The position numbers and the translations under genes are program-made. 64,000 bases of DNA from Metopolophium dirhodum (Eukaryota; Arthropoda; Insecta; Hemiptera; Aphididae). Below, piece after piece: positions 51,828 through 63,767 of this stretch. The notes beneath the pieces are model-generated. The model was not told the origin of the DNA, did not search any database, and saw only the letters and a program-made list of their open reading frames with translations. Position 1 is the first letter of the stretch; each line of letters opens with the position of its first letter. The stretch covers positions 128,355,816-128,419,815 of the forward strand of contig NC_083560.1 in NCBI RefSeq assembly GCF_019925205.1, given 5' to 3'.

Positions 51828-52614
51828 AAGGGGACTAAAATATACGAGATATTATAGGTTATACGGGACTGGTGTTATTTCCCGCTGTAAGTAGATTTCC
51901 GTCTTACAAATGGTACGTTGTAAGGATGTTTTACTGAAATAATTAATTATTCGATTGATCCGCAGTGGCACTGAACTTTTGAAAATGTAGGTACTCAGCC
52001 CAATATTGAAACGTCGCAAAGTTCACAAGTTCTCGGTAATTATTATTCGTATGGCCTTAATAGTGAATTGGGATTAGTTTTATTTTTGGTTGGTCGCATT
52101 TTCAATAAAATGCACGAGGCGAAGTTGGTGGTGACACTGCCCAAAGTATAAATTGTAACTTGATACTATTATTATCGATGTAAAAAATATAGGAACAATT
52201 ATAATGACGTTAACGGTAGTTTCAAAAAAGTATAAATTTTTTTAAATTATTTTAAATACTATTATGTCAAACTGACATAATTATAGTTAAATATAAATTA
52301 TACACGTGTTATGCACACCCGCTAACAGTTCTCATGTCCAATTCGTAATATTTCATTCACTGTGTCGACACATTTATTTGGACAAAAAAAATTTAAAAAA
52401 TTAAAAAACGATATTTTACAAAAATTGTGGCTTTTTCTTAAACAATTCATCAGATATATCTATTCAAAAACACTAAGACAGTCACATTTAAATATAATGC
52501 CTGTTTTTCATTCTCTTTATATATTATGACAAATGATTATCGTCATGGAATAAAGAAAAATCATACTCCATGAGATGAAAATATAGTTTTTGGGTGTTTA
52601 TTTTAAAATAGATA

Positions 52615-54110
52615 AAAGAAATAACGTTGTCGTGTGGAAGAGAGTAAAACATAACAATATGTTCTAAAACTAGAAAATAAATCTTTTCTTTAATACATTT
52701 GCGGTTTTAAGTTTATAGATAACTATTTTAATAACCATATTATTATATTATTAGCTACTTAGTTTTTAGAGACGTAGGGTGCCTACTGCCTCTGTTGTAA
52801 CATATTTTATTATAAAATTATTAAACATTATTTTTGACAAAATCACAACCTAGGTATAATAATATAATTATGTTGTGCATCATAAATAATGATGATATAC
52901 ATTTAGATCGGTGTATTAACGATTCGTATTTTCTCGTTATAAATTATCATCCAAAAAAACACAAAATAATAATAATATATGTCCAGTGAAATGCAATTTC
53001 GTTTTTTTAAACCACCTTCCATCATTTACAGTTTGTTTAAAATAGTAATCATATGAAATAATAATAGTATATTCTGTCAAAACATTACAATATTATAATG
53101 TATGGTTCGTTTAAGTTATACATTTAAAAAGTTTTTCTAGGTTATAATTTATGTCTGATTAAAAACTATATTAGATGATTACCATTTAAGATATGGGGTT
53201 TCGCGTGATAAATTCTGTGCGCTTTTGACCGTGAAAATCCTTCGTTTTCATAAAATTGTGTTGGCTCGTATCGCGGTGATTGAATTTAACTTATTCCCGG
53301 AACGCTGCAGCATTGGAGTGGAACTTTCTATCGAATTGCAATAACTTACTTTTTATACATATAACTATGCTCCGGGAGATGAAATATATTATTTTTTTTG
53401 GTATAATTGTAATTTATGTAGATAAAAAAAAATACGTTGTCATGATGCGGAAGAGAGTAAACCATAATATTATGTTTTATAACTACAAATTAAATCTGTT
53501 CTTATAGCGGCTTGGAGCACATTTAGTACCTACCGATATTTTAAGTACCATATTACCTATCACAACCAAGGTATAATATTATAATAATTAATTATGTTGT
53601 TAAGCTACATTGTACAATTATAATAATGGTGTTGTCGATTTAGATCAGTATTATATTAACGTTGCATTTTTTTCTCATTATACATTTTAATCCAAAAAAT
53701 GCAATAATATAATATTATAAGCCAGCGAAATGCAATTTTGATTTTTCATACCTTCGTCCATCATTTACAAAATTTGTTTAAAATGGTTTTTTTTTATTGT
53801 ATTTGACAATTTTAAATATGAAATGATATGTTTCGAAAATATTACAATAATATAATGTATTGTTACGTTATAAATTTAAACATTTTATTTTTTTAATAAA
53901 ATATGTCTGATGAAAAACTACATTAGACGATAATTTTAGTAACGGGTTTTTTCACGTGATCATTTCTGTGCACTTTTGACCGTGAAAATTCTTCGTTTCT
54001 ATAAAATTGTGTCGGGTTGTATCGACGATTAAATTTGACTTGTTCTCGGAACGCTGCAGCATTCGAGTCGAACTTTTCCATCGAATTGCAATAACTTATT
54101 TATTATTTAT
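52615..54110 (+). repeat. tandem duplication, ~750-810 bp period
   Basis: Parallel landmarks: ACGTTGT-GGAAGAGAGTAAA at 52624 and 53434; CACAACC-AGGTATAAT; ATTTAGATC; GAAATGCAATTT; CATCATTTACA; ATGTCTGAT-AAAACTA; TTTTGACCGTGAAAAT-CTTCGTTT; AACGCTGCAGCATT at 53301 and 54050; TCGAATTGCAATAACTTA. The two units are adjacent (about 52615-53425 and 53426-54110). A short GC-richer motif near each unit's end is the best conserved part. No coding content. Confidence 0.85.
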
Positions 54111-55036
54111 TTGTCCCGACACGAGTCGTTTTGAATAAAATACTGTTTCGTGAACAGTCCAGTCGTCTCCGTGCGGCCAACTACTTTTTTTTCCCCATAA
54201 CAAATGCACTCGTATTTAAACATTATTATTTCTAAGCTTTTTCCTCGTAACGAAAATAAAAAAAATTATATATACGAGGTTAGGTTAGGGTATCTAACCT
54301 ATCAATATTGCTATCATGTTATTCAGACACGCACGTCATACCCATTTCACTCCTAAACCGATCACCGGACGACTAAATTAAAATATTTAGATTAAATATT
54401 TTACCATACGTAATAATAATATTATGTCAAACGATTGTGTGCCTTCGTTAATGAACGATAATATTATTATTAAATTGTACCATACATGTATTACTTTCAC
54501 ATCGTTTATTCTTGACGAACACCTCAAATTTAGTATTAATTGGATCTATATAGCATCATCAATGACATGATATTATGGCCGAGAATTAAATTCAAAATCA
54601 CTTAGTTTTTTCTCATACAATATACCTGCAGCTCACCTCTTAAATTTAATTTTATCGAAGTTACAGCTATCACAGTTGAACATATTACTTGCAGTACGGA
54701 CCTATTTTAAAATATTTAAATTTAGACCCATTACACGTGCATAAGTGCATAACGAACAAAACTTGATTTGTGTTTTCTATTTATATTGCTACACGTCGAC
54801 TTGTTGATTGTGTCTCAAAGTCTTAGATGAAATTTATTTTTTGGCATCGTCCTGCCATACTAGAAAAAAAACATTTATTTTATCCGGATGCTTGTCATAA
54901 TAATTAAATCACTTTAAATCCTCTTATAAACAGGTTTATGTGATTATTAAATGCATTTGACCTAAATCCTTTTGTGGCATATTATTATATAAAACTATTG
55001 GGTACGTTAACATTGACGAACCATTTAAATAATCTT

Positions 55037-55354
55037 TTGAAAGTATTCAAGTACCTACAGATATAGATACTAATTACCTAAATACCATTTAAAATACGTA
55101 TTTGAATACTCAGTAAAATATAAAAAAATATAAATAAATATAAATACTTTAAAAGTTTAAAAAGGTATTTATAGATACTTTCAATTACTTCTAAATGTTT
55201 ATAAACCAACTGAACCGAATATTCTGTTTTACAGATACTTTTAAAAAGTAATTAAATGACTTTATCCAAGTATTGTTTTCATAAGTATTTAAAATACGTA
55301 TTTGAGTACTTAAAAAGTACTTGAATATTTTACTCGAGTACTTTACATGACTGC
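55037..55354. mobile_element. palindromic AT-rich repeat, possibly an old MITE
   Basis: Built from GTATTTAAAATACGTATTTG-type palindromes at about 55085 and 55290, and from AGTATTCAAGTAC/AGTACTTGAATA in inverted orientation at the two ends. It closes near CATGACTG. It resembles self-complementary foldback elements. No target duplication was recognised. Confidence 0.4.
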
Positions 55355-56520
55355 GTTTAAGGTACCTACATAATATATTTCAGACTGTTGTAAGTTGTAT
55401 AGCTGTTTGAATCCCATAACCATCATTGTTGTGTTGTTACTTATTGACATTTATTGCAGATTGGTTCATATCACAATATCACATCTCTATAATTGCATAC
55501 AGAGGAATACTTGGTCTCGCTGGGAAAACTCGTTACCTAGGTATACTTTATGGTGTTCAATTGTCAATAAAAACCGTTGAATGCTTGTAGAAAATTATAA
55601 ATTCATAGTTTATAAACGGATATCGAGTATAATTTTAAATATTTTTTTATGGTTTGGTCCACTCATAGTTCTTTTAATTCTATATATTTATGGCGTAGCA
55701 ACATTTTGTCGTCTTCAAAGTAACATATCTCTATTCATTATTATTCTTTTATATTCATATACGCGCCTGCAAAACGTTTAATCTAAGTTTTTTTTTTTCT
55801 TAAGTTGTAAACGTAGTCGAGATAATTGCAGTAATTCCCGAAACAGTTTTTAGATTTTCCCAAATCAGAATCCATCTGTGCATCAGGCGTGTTGTTGAGT
55901 TTTGAGACTTGGAAACTAAGCGTCGTTCTATATTGTCACCATTTAATAATTATTATTAATACAGTCGATTGTTTGAAACATAGTGGATGAGCTTAAAATT
56001 AGATGCTTATTAAACATAAGTTATGATGTATCCAGGAATATTAAAATTGCCGACGACTTGCCTATTTGACATTTTTTATAAATAAATCAATGAAAACAGT
56101 ACTCATCTTTACGTATTATGAATCAATATTTATTAAATTATATTTATGTTTTTAAAATTATCCGAATCACCGGACGTAAACTATATACTCGATCGTATTT
56201 ATTGGTGGACATTTCCAAACGTACATCGTCAATCATATCGTAACAAAACAAATATTTACGAATTATTGACGTTAGCTTTATCAGAATGTATTCGCTGGTG
56301 TAAAATATTTGTTTTACAGCATATCTATGCTGTCCAGGACGCTAAATTGGCAGCCGCTGGCGTACAAAAACGTACAAAGCCGACATGCAACCTATCAATA
56401 ATATTATAAGATATATATAGACAAGTGTATAACATGCGATGCGTTTACATTTATCCTCAGCCGAATGATGCGAATATCGCTTCACGCGATAAGTAAATAT
56501 TATAGAGACACAATCGATAA

Positions 56521-56690
56521 GGCAGATGTGGCCCAGTGATTGCGCGCAGAGTCGTGGGTTCAAATTATTCCGAACAGTGCGTAAGGTATTAATTATTAAC
56601 TGTAGATGAAATTTACAGACTTTCCCTCCTCCCCACCCCATTAAGATACTAACCCCTCGAGGGCAAACCGATGGTGGGTGAAATAAATAA
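56521..56690 (+). mobile_element. possible tRNA-derived SINE just upstream of jp exon 4
   Basis: Box A-like TGGCCCAGTGA (56529-56539) and box B-like GGGTTCAAAT (about 56556-56565) are spaced as in tRNA genes. They are followed by an unrelated body with a pyrimidine-rich patch (CCCTCCTCCCCACCCC). There is no matching acceptor stem and no A-tail, so the copy is partial or old. The end is approximate. Confidence 0.45.
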
Positions 56691-56743
56691 TATTTGTTTA
56701 CGTGAAATTAACTGATACGACTCAAATTGTCGGTTTTGTCAAG

Positions 56744-56908
56744 GGTTTCAAAATGCGAAAACAGAGAAGTACCGGCGAGCTGGAGAAGAAAGTGTCGGGG
56801 AGCATCAGGAGCACGGCGTCCTGTACGTCATGGATCAGCACTGGATCGTCTCAGTCCGCGATGGGAGAGTCCTATAACACAGACTCCAACGCAAGTTTCA
56901 TCGTCGAG
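56744..56908 (+). CDS. jp: junctophilin exon 4: end of joining region
   Basis: Joins exon 3 in phase 0 and ends phase 0 at GAG/GTACTG. It encodes GFKMRKQRSTGELEKK, a Ser/Thr-rich segment (SIRSTASCTSWISTGSSQS), then SYNTDSNASFIVE, matching insect junctophilin joining regions as I remember them. The acceptor is ambiguous. TTTGTCAAG (ends 56743) and AAACAG (ends 56764) both keep phase 0. The first was chosen because it has the pyrimidine-rich tract and keeps the KMRKQRSTGELEK block. Using the second would drop seven residues, and both may be used. Confidence 0.82.
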
Positions 56909-57077
56909 GTACTGTGGGCTTCAACCCCCGTTTCGGTGGGACTGTGGTGGTGGGGGTGAAACTGGAAGAAATTGGCGGGAGGGTGGAGCTAGGAAGGGAT
57001 AATATTATGTATTGGGAGGGTGGTGTAAAATTGAATTGTTAAAAAAAAAATATTTGTTTTTGAATTCCTCACTTTAG

Positions 57078-57412
57078 GACGAACATATGGACGTGAATAC
57101 GACGGAAACGTACGTGGGCGAATGGAAGAACGACAAGAGATCCGGATACGGGATCGCCGAGAGGACGGACGGGCTGAAGTACGAGGGTGAATGGTTCGCC
57201 AACAAGAAATATGGTTACGGAGTGACTACGTTCAAGGACGGCACGAAGGAGGAGGGCAAGTACAAGAACAACGTGCTGGTGACGTCCCAGAAGAAAAAAC
57301 ACTATTTCCTGATGAGGTCAGCCAAGCTCAAGGAACGGATCGAGGCCTCAGTAAACGCGGCGCATAGAGCGTCGAAAATTGCGTTGCAAAAAGCGGATAT
57401 AGCAATATCTAG
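57078..57412 (+). CDS. jp: junctophilin exon 5: MORN VII-VIII and start of helical region
   Basis: After a 169-base intron with a CACTTTAG acceptor. It encodes DEHMDVNTTETYVGEWKNDK (MORN VII follows the acidic linker), RSGYGIAERTDGLKYEGEWF, NKKYGYGVTTFKDGTKEEG (MORN VIII) and then the highly conserved KYKNNVLVTSQKKKHYFL. The helical region begins at about residue 435 (SAKLKERIEASVNAAHRA, then KIALQKADIAIS). The exon ends with two bases of an Arg/Ser codon at an AG/GTGAGT donor (phase 2), so the coding sequence continues beyond. Confidence 0.94.
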
Positions 57413-58569
57413 GTGAGTCGGGTGTCGTGTGATTGCGATTGTGTCTGTTAGGGATGAGCGATGCTAATACATTATATACATTAGCGGAAGGCTGCAGGGG
57501 TGGCTCGAAACTTTCATTTCTTTTTCTCGAAAAGTTTTTGAAACATACCTTTCCTTCATCCAAAACAAATTGAAAGCATTTCCGCCGTTACAATCAAAGT
57601 AAAAAGATTGTTACTTGCGGGTAAAAATATAAAAAATATACACAGGACCTACACATGAAATGTCATAAATGTAAGTTTGGTATTATAATGTTATTATGCA
57701 CAGTTAAAACAATTTTACAGTCTAACCACAAGTCCAAAACAGTTACTTACCGAAATAATAATAATAATAAACACAGGAGCTAAAAAATTAAAAATTAAAA
57801 ATCAAATCAAAATGTCAGTGATTTTTAATTTCGTTTTAAATTTAATTTGAAACGTTCATCATGAAATTATTATACACAGATAAATATTATTAATATTATC
57901 CTCTAAAAATCTATATCTAACTAATTGTAACGATGATCAAATATTGCAAAAAATATCACAATACATTTTATAGATACGTTCAAGTATAATTATTAACTAT
58001 ATAATATACATATTATTATATATAACCGAAATTATTGCAGTAGAGTATATTAACTTAATATTGTGATTCGTCCGTGAAGATGGCTACCCGATTGTACAAT
58101 TGATTCGAAAAATATGGCGGGAAAGTATCGCGCACGCCTTTGACCTCGTCGGATTGATTAGAAAACTGTACCATCATTTAGAAAATTGATTTCGAATAAT
58201 ATTGCAAAATATGTTTCTAGAATTTTCAAATCGAAATTTTTTGTCGTCGTGAATTTCACAAGTTTTTAGGTAAATGGTCTTTACTTTTTGATCTTATAAT
58301 GTATTTGAATGCCCCGCCGTGAAGTCGGCCCGCCACATTTATCGAACATAAATGAATCGTCGTTGATATTATAATATTTTCATCGGTCATAAGTGCACGT
58401 ATGCGGTGTCAGTGCATACGGCGTTGGTCATCGCGCGCGTTCGTTCCTAAACCAATATATTTTAATATCGGTGGACGTCTTTTCTCCATTTTAGAATAAC
58501 CGTCCGTTTCGATTAAAATACGATATCATATTATACGATATGCGTTTGGGGGTTTTCATCCCTGTACAG

Positions 58570-58723
58570 CCGGAAACGGGGGTTGTACATTGGAGAGTTG
58601 TGGTTTCGGATCGCGGCGACGACGCTGCAGCTCGTGTGGGTGAAGCGGGCGGCGTCCCGCGCGGGCGTAATAACACGAAACCCTTACCGTCGCGCTTTCG
58701 GTGCGAATCCGCAAAATAATTGA
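58570..58723 (+). CDS. candidate alternative terminal exon of jp (speculative)
   Basis: A TTTTCATCCCTGTACAG acceptor (ends 58569) is followed by a frame that is in phase with exon 5 (AG plus C gives Ser). It stays open for 50 further codons to TGA 58721-58723. It encodes RKRGLYIGELWFRIAATTL, then a basic region. It does not match the normal junctophilin helical region. Because the patch is GC-rich, an open frame of this length can arise by chance. If spliced, it would make a short isoform lacking the ER anchor of the family. Confidence 0.2.
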
Positions 58724-58980
58724 CGCCCACAGGATGAACAGGATGACTTGATCCGTCCGCGCGTGAGTACATCGCGATCGCCGCCCTCCGAGTTCTCCTC
58801 CGCAGTCGCGGTCTGTGAGTCAAGCGACACTGTCGTCTGGAGATGTCAATCCGGTGCTGACCCCGCGGGACACCGTTTTTTTTATCTGCTTATGAATATT
58901 GTTTATTATTATATTCTTAATGATATCCAAATAATAATAACACTATCGCGCAGGCACTTGGATCGCTTATAAATAACCCG

Positions 58981-59046
58981 CTTCCCCCCCCCCTCCCCCC
59001 CCTTTCCCAATTTTCCCATTTTCCCCATTTTCCCCATTTTTTTTTT
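58981..59046. repeat. pyrimidine-rich low-complexity tract
   Basis: C-runs followed by repeated TTTTCCCCA units. Strongly strand-asymmetric. Confidence 0.85.
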
Positions 59047-59399
59047 GTATCCTTCGTTTTTGTCGCGAAAATGACATTCGGTTCAAAAAGTCTTGGAGCG
59101 TGAAGCCATCTTAACATACCACCATGGCAAGTATAACGACTTATTTATTAACACACATCGTTTAAATACGTAGACTTGTTTATTTTTTATTGTGAGGATT
59201 AACAATTTCTCACCATGGTCAATATTTGTTGTATATTTAGTGAGATAAGAAGATTTGGTTATGAAATTTAAATTATTTAAATTAAGTTGAAATAAATCAA
59301 AAAAATAAATCTAAGTTCGTAAATTAATTAATTCAAAACTCACGAAATAAAACAACAAAATATTGCACCGACAGTAAATATTTCATAAATATTATAAAA

Positions 59400-61470
59400 A
59401 TTTTAGTTGTAAGATGAACAAATAATATATAACAATACATTTTTGTCGATGTTTGTTTTATAATAATTAAATTTTATGTATTTTTGGTTTAATATACTAT
59501 ACTATTTTAGTTTTTAAGTTTGTTTATTTAGAGTTTAAGATTTTTAGGATATTTTACACTAAAATTTTCAATTTTAGTTTTATATCAAGGTTTTTTATTT
59601 ATGATTTAAGAAAATATTTTTATAGGTTTATTATGGTTTAAATACGGCAAATTAACTTAAAACGCATTAATTAGATCAATTAAAAATTGCAAATAAAATA
59701 TGAATTTTTTTCAATATTATAATATTATTTAATTTTACGACAGATATAATAAATGAAAATAATTTATTTCATAGCTATAACTACACGATATTTGTTTAAT
59801 TAAAAATATATTCTTATGTATTGTTGACTAATTATATTATAACGTCATTAAAGATTTTAGATTTTAGATATTTTTTTTGATTTTCTGGAGAATTTTAAAG
59901 TTTTTAGGATATTTTATACTAAAATTCGTTATTTAAAATTTTTATTTATGAAACCAGAAAATATTTTGTTTAGGTTTATTATAGTTTTTACTACTTATAT
60001 AAAATTAACGAATAATATACGAAGATTGATTGTTTCATAAGTAGCTCCGCGATTCTTGTTTTACTAAAAATTCTGCTTTGTTGGATGAAAATATTATGTT
60101 ATTCTAGTTTTTAGTTTTTTTTTTTCATTTTATATTAAATTGAAATTATTTAATTTTTTAGAGAATCTTAGGTTTTTAGGACATGATCCACTAAAATTCG
60201 TAATTTTCAATTTTATTTCAAGATTTTTTCACGACTTCCTAGAAGATAACCTATTATTCATGAATCTAGAATATATTTTGTGTAGGTTTATTATAGTTTT
60301 TACAATGGTAAACTGATTTAAAACGCACGAATTGGTTCAATAAAATATTGCATCGAAAATACAGATTTTTTCAATATTATATTTAGTTTTAAGACAAACA
60401 CATAGTATTGGAAAATAGATTGTTTCATAGCTACCTAAACAATATTTGTTTTATAAAAAATATCTTTTTATGTAATATTGGCTACATAGATATCCATGTT
60501 ATAACGTTTCAGTTTTCAGTTGTTTTAACTTATTTTATTTTCAAGAGAATTTTAAGGTTTTTAATATATTTTACATCAAAATTCGTAATTTCTAACTTTA
60601 TTTCATGATTTATTCTCGACTATATGTCTACAAGATTTTTATTAAAAAAAATAAAAAGATATTTTGTTGAGGTTTTTTAATATGGTTTTGCAATGGTAAA
60701 ATACACAAATTAGATCAATAAAATATTGTATCAAAATTACAGATTTTTTCAATATTATATTTAGTTTTAAGACAAACACATAGTATTGGAAAATAGATTG
60801 TTTCATAGCTACCTAAACAATATTTGTTTTATAAAAAATATCTTTTTATGTAATATCGGCTACATAGATATCCATGTTATAACGTTTCAGTTTTCAGTTG
60901 TTTTAACTTATTTTATTTTCAAGAGAATTTTAAGGTTTTTAATATATTTTACATCAAAATTCGTAATTTCTAACTTTATTTCATGATTTATTCTCGACTA
61001 TATGTCTACAAGATTTTTATTAAAAAAAACAAAAAGATATTTTGTTGAGGTTTTTTTAATATGGTTTTGCAATGGTAAAATACACAAATTAGATCAATAA
61101 AATATTGTATCGAAAATAAGGTTTTCGTCAGTAATATTATATATAGTTTTAAGACAAACACAAAATATAATTTTGATTAATTGTTTCATATCTAGCTGCA
61201 CGATTCTCGGGTTAGGTCGTGAAAGGTTGAAAGGTGAAAATATTATACTATTTTGGTTTTTATTTTTTATTATTTTTAAATTTTGTAGAAGATTTTAAGG
61301 TTTCCAGGACATTTTATACTAATATTCTTAATTTTAAAATTTATTTCAACGGTTTTTGATGAAGATTTTTGTTTATGAACCCAGAAAATATTTTGATGTA
61401 TAGGTTTATCATAGTTTTGTAATGGTGATGCATGAACTGAAAAATAATTTACAAATAAAATATAAATATT
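59400..61470 (+). repeat. tandem repeat (satellite-like) field, ~265-390 bp units
   Basis: The landmark TTTCATA(A/G/T)-GCT...CGATATTTG/ATTCTTG recurs at 59767, 60033, 60423, 60801 and 61184. Each is followed by shared blocks (GAGAATTTTAAGGTTTTTA, then ATTTTACA-CAAAATTCGTAATTT, then GAAAATATTTTG-TAGGTTTATTATAG). The two central units (about 60360-60737 and 60738-61115) are nearly identical, with a 378-base period. They even carry the same chance 66-codon frame at 60408 and 60786. Outer units are much more diverged, so the middle was recently re-duplicated or homogenised. Confidence 0.88.
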
Positions 61471-61716
61471 AAAATACTGAATCAGACCTTTTCAACGTAC
61501 AAGGCCGAGATGATAACAGGTGGCGGCGACGGCAGCGGTAATGGACAGAGTAAAATATAAATGCTAAACCTTTTCAAAAGTTTTCATTTTGTTTTAGATC
61601 GAAAAAAAATGTTTTAGACTTTTGTTATACTAATTATTTTTTTAAAAGCATTTTTTGTGGGCAAGTCATCGATATCTGATTTAACTATAATTGCCGTATT
61701 TTATGAGTATAAATTA

Positions 61717-62235
61717 GGGGCAATTTTTTTTTTGGCTCATTCGAGGCCATTTATGTTCGTTGCCGCTTCCACAATCTTTCTCTACGTTTCTCTGTGAGTC
61801 ACCATTCAGCACTCCCAGGAGCCTCAGGTCTTCTTTAACTTGATCTTCGCATCGTTGTCTTGGCCTTCCCCTTGGTCGGGTTTTATTAGGTTTCCATTTC
61901 GTGACAGTCCGTATAAGTTGTCCCTCTACCCTCCATTTATGTCGGGCCCACATTAATCTCTGGCTCTTGAATGTGGCCACTATTTTGGTATCGCTGAATA
62001 GCGCAATAAATTCTTTGTTTGATCACATTTCGTAACCACTCGTTTCTCTTTGGCCCAAATTTTTTTCCTAAGATTTTTCTCTTAAAAAATCATCAATTTA
62101 TTCTCATCTTACTTAGGCGCCCACTATACACACGCGTATAGTACAATCGGTCTAACGAGGGTCCTATGTAATCTTATTTTTGTTTTTCTCAATAGCTCTT
62201 TTATCTTTTGTATTAACTATATAAATCAAAATGTA
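61717..62235 (-). pseudogene. degenerate non-LTR retrotransposon (LINE) RT C-terminal fragment
   Basis: On the minus strand, 62235 to 62140 reads LLRKTKIRLHRTLVRPIVLY, the RT tail motif that normally continues to Gly-Ala/Cys-Glu-Thr-Trp. A shifted frame follows with the CCTAAGAAAA (ILRKIFGPK-like) part. The stretch 61980-61714 then gives LMWARHKWRVEGQLIRTVTK and RPRGRPRQRCEDQVKEDLRL. These are typical of the arthropod LINE 3' end (thumb and Arg-rich GRPR-W-D motifs). Stops and frameshifts separate the parts. The 3' end points to low coordinates, and no poly-A tail is clear apart from the minus-strand A-run at about 61722-61731. Confidence 0.75.
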
Positions 62236-63767
62236 TCATGGCCGATTATATTACCATAATAATACTATTCATTCGACTCTCAATAGGTACTAATAGGCAA
62301 TACGTTTTTTTTTTTCATATTCGAATCTCTCGAGACTTGAAAGTTATATGAACTTATGGTTTTTGTCAACCAAATCTTGAGAGTATGCTGCGTATAATAA
62401 ACAATGATATATAATGTTATTATGTAGTATTCTCTATGGGGGATGCTGCTGATAATAATAATAACAATACTATTATGATGAATATTCTAATAATATGTAC
62501 CCATGATCCTGGTAATTTCCTTTTGCCGCTAGCCCGACCGAACGACGTCGTAGCATTATCGTTTTATTGTCGACGGACGACATGATGGGCGTACCCGCTG
62601 AGTTTTATACCACCATCCCTAACCACCATATAGCCACTCCAGAGCGAATACATATATATTTTTTTTTATATAGATACCCTACTCATGACAAAAATAGAAT
62701 AATCGAAAACCGTCCTTCTTTGATTTCGTATTCATTTCACATAATATGTATATATTATTATTTCCTTTTTCATTTTATTTAATTCGGCCGACTCCGGACG
62801 ATCGTGGCTAACCCACAAGATATAATCATAAGAACATAGCCAATTTTATTTTCCAATGCGAGTGAAGGCTTTAGCTTTTGTAAAATATTCCAAAATTGTC
62901 AAAAATATATCCAATATAATATATCTAATATAAATATAAAAATAACATTGACCCACATCCTCTCAGTTACTGGTAGTACTACTACTACCTAATACTTCTA
63001 CTCAGTTATATGATTCAAATGCTTATTTATTTGTTGACATTAATACATATTTTTACCCAATTTTAATACAAATCGTCTTTAATAGTTCTATACATTTCCA
63101 AAATATTTTCATCGTTTTATAAAATTACAACATCCCTCACAATACTGATATTATTATCAATATTTGCATATTCAAATCGGGTAGGTTTAGTAGCTATAGT
63201 AGACAGTTTTTTTTTCTAAATTCGTTTTTAAACCACAAAGATCGGTTTGTATCTACAACATTAATGAAATACTCAATGTTAACCTTGTGTAAGACATTAG
63301 ACAACCAATATGGCTAAGGTCAGACAACTAAATCCATTTCAATAAAACGATCAATCGTGTCCACGTAATTTCGCATTGCGTATACGATGCGTACGCAGTC
63401 GTCTAGATTTGCACGGGATTTGCGCGACTTGCGCGATCATAAACTATTAATATTATTAATCTCATCTCCCCCGTCGGTATCCGTCCCTGGGTTTACAACG
63501 TCATCGTGTTCGGAAAGCGGTGGTTGAGGTTTCGCGGTTCCCAAACCATCGACGACCACCCACAGTTTCGGTACATTTGACTATTGTAATAATATGTTTC
63601 CAATAAAATAGCTTTTGCCTCACGTCCGCGCAATCGGACAACGTCGTCGTTATAATGATAGCGCATCATCATCGGAACGATTATTGTAATAGGTATAATA
63701 GTCGAATACCTCGCACACCTCATCGGCCATAGTAATTATCGCAGGACGACAATAACGATTTCGCGGC

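Larger units (their letters stand above)
42352..56743 (+). other. jp: jp intron 3 (~14.4 kb), contents
   Basis: Contains two local tandem duplications (50050-51310, 52615-54110), two MITEs (51009-51209, 51649-51827), a palindromic AT-rich repeat (55037-55354), a SINE-like insertion just before exon 4, microsatellites at 43548-43569 (TA)n, 47055-47075 (AAT)n and 49609-49637, and a GGAGGC repeat patch near 49041. The stretches 42360-49040, 49640-50050 and 54110-55030 are AT-rich without a supportable gene. The 93-112 residue frames there have no recognisable domain. Confidence 0.75.
14772..57412 (+). other. jp: junctophilin gene, 5' and central part (exons 1-5)
   Basis: Junctophilins tether the endoplasmic/sarcoplasmic reticulum to the plasma membrane. 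The N-terminal MORN motifs contact plasma-membrane lipids, and a C-terminal transmembrane segment anchors in the ER. Five exons whose phases join without error give about 463 residues. The order is MORN I-VI, joining region, MORN VII-VIII and the start of the helical region, exactly the family layout. Missing from view are the rest of the helix, the divergent region and the C-terminal anchor, which should lie to the right. Introns (about 23.3, 3.4, 14.4 and 0.17 kb) are filled with repeats. The symbol follows the single fly gene jp. Confidence 0.93.

Noticed and set aside
56146..56409. An 87-residue plus-strand frame just upstream of jp exon 4.
   Set aside because: No motif, not in a junctophilin context and followed by SINE-like sequence. 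Probably chance.
60408..60986. Two identical 66-residue frames as a duplicated gene.
   Set aside because: They lie within the tandem repeat field. The diverged neighbouring units do not keep the frame, so identity reflects the repeat period, not coding.
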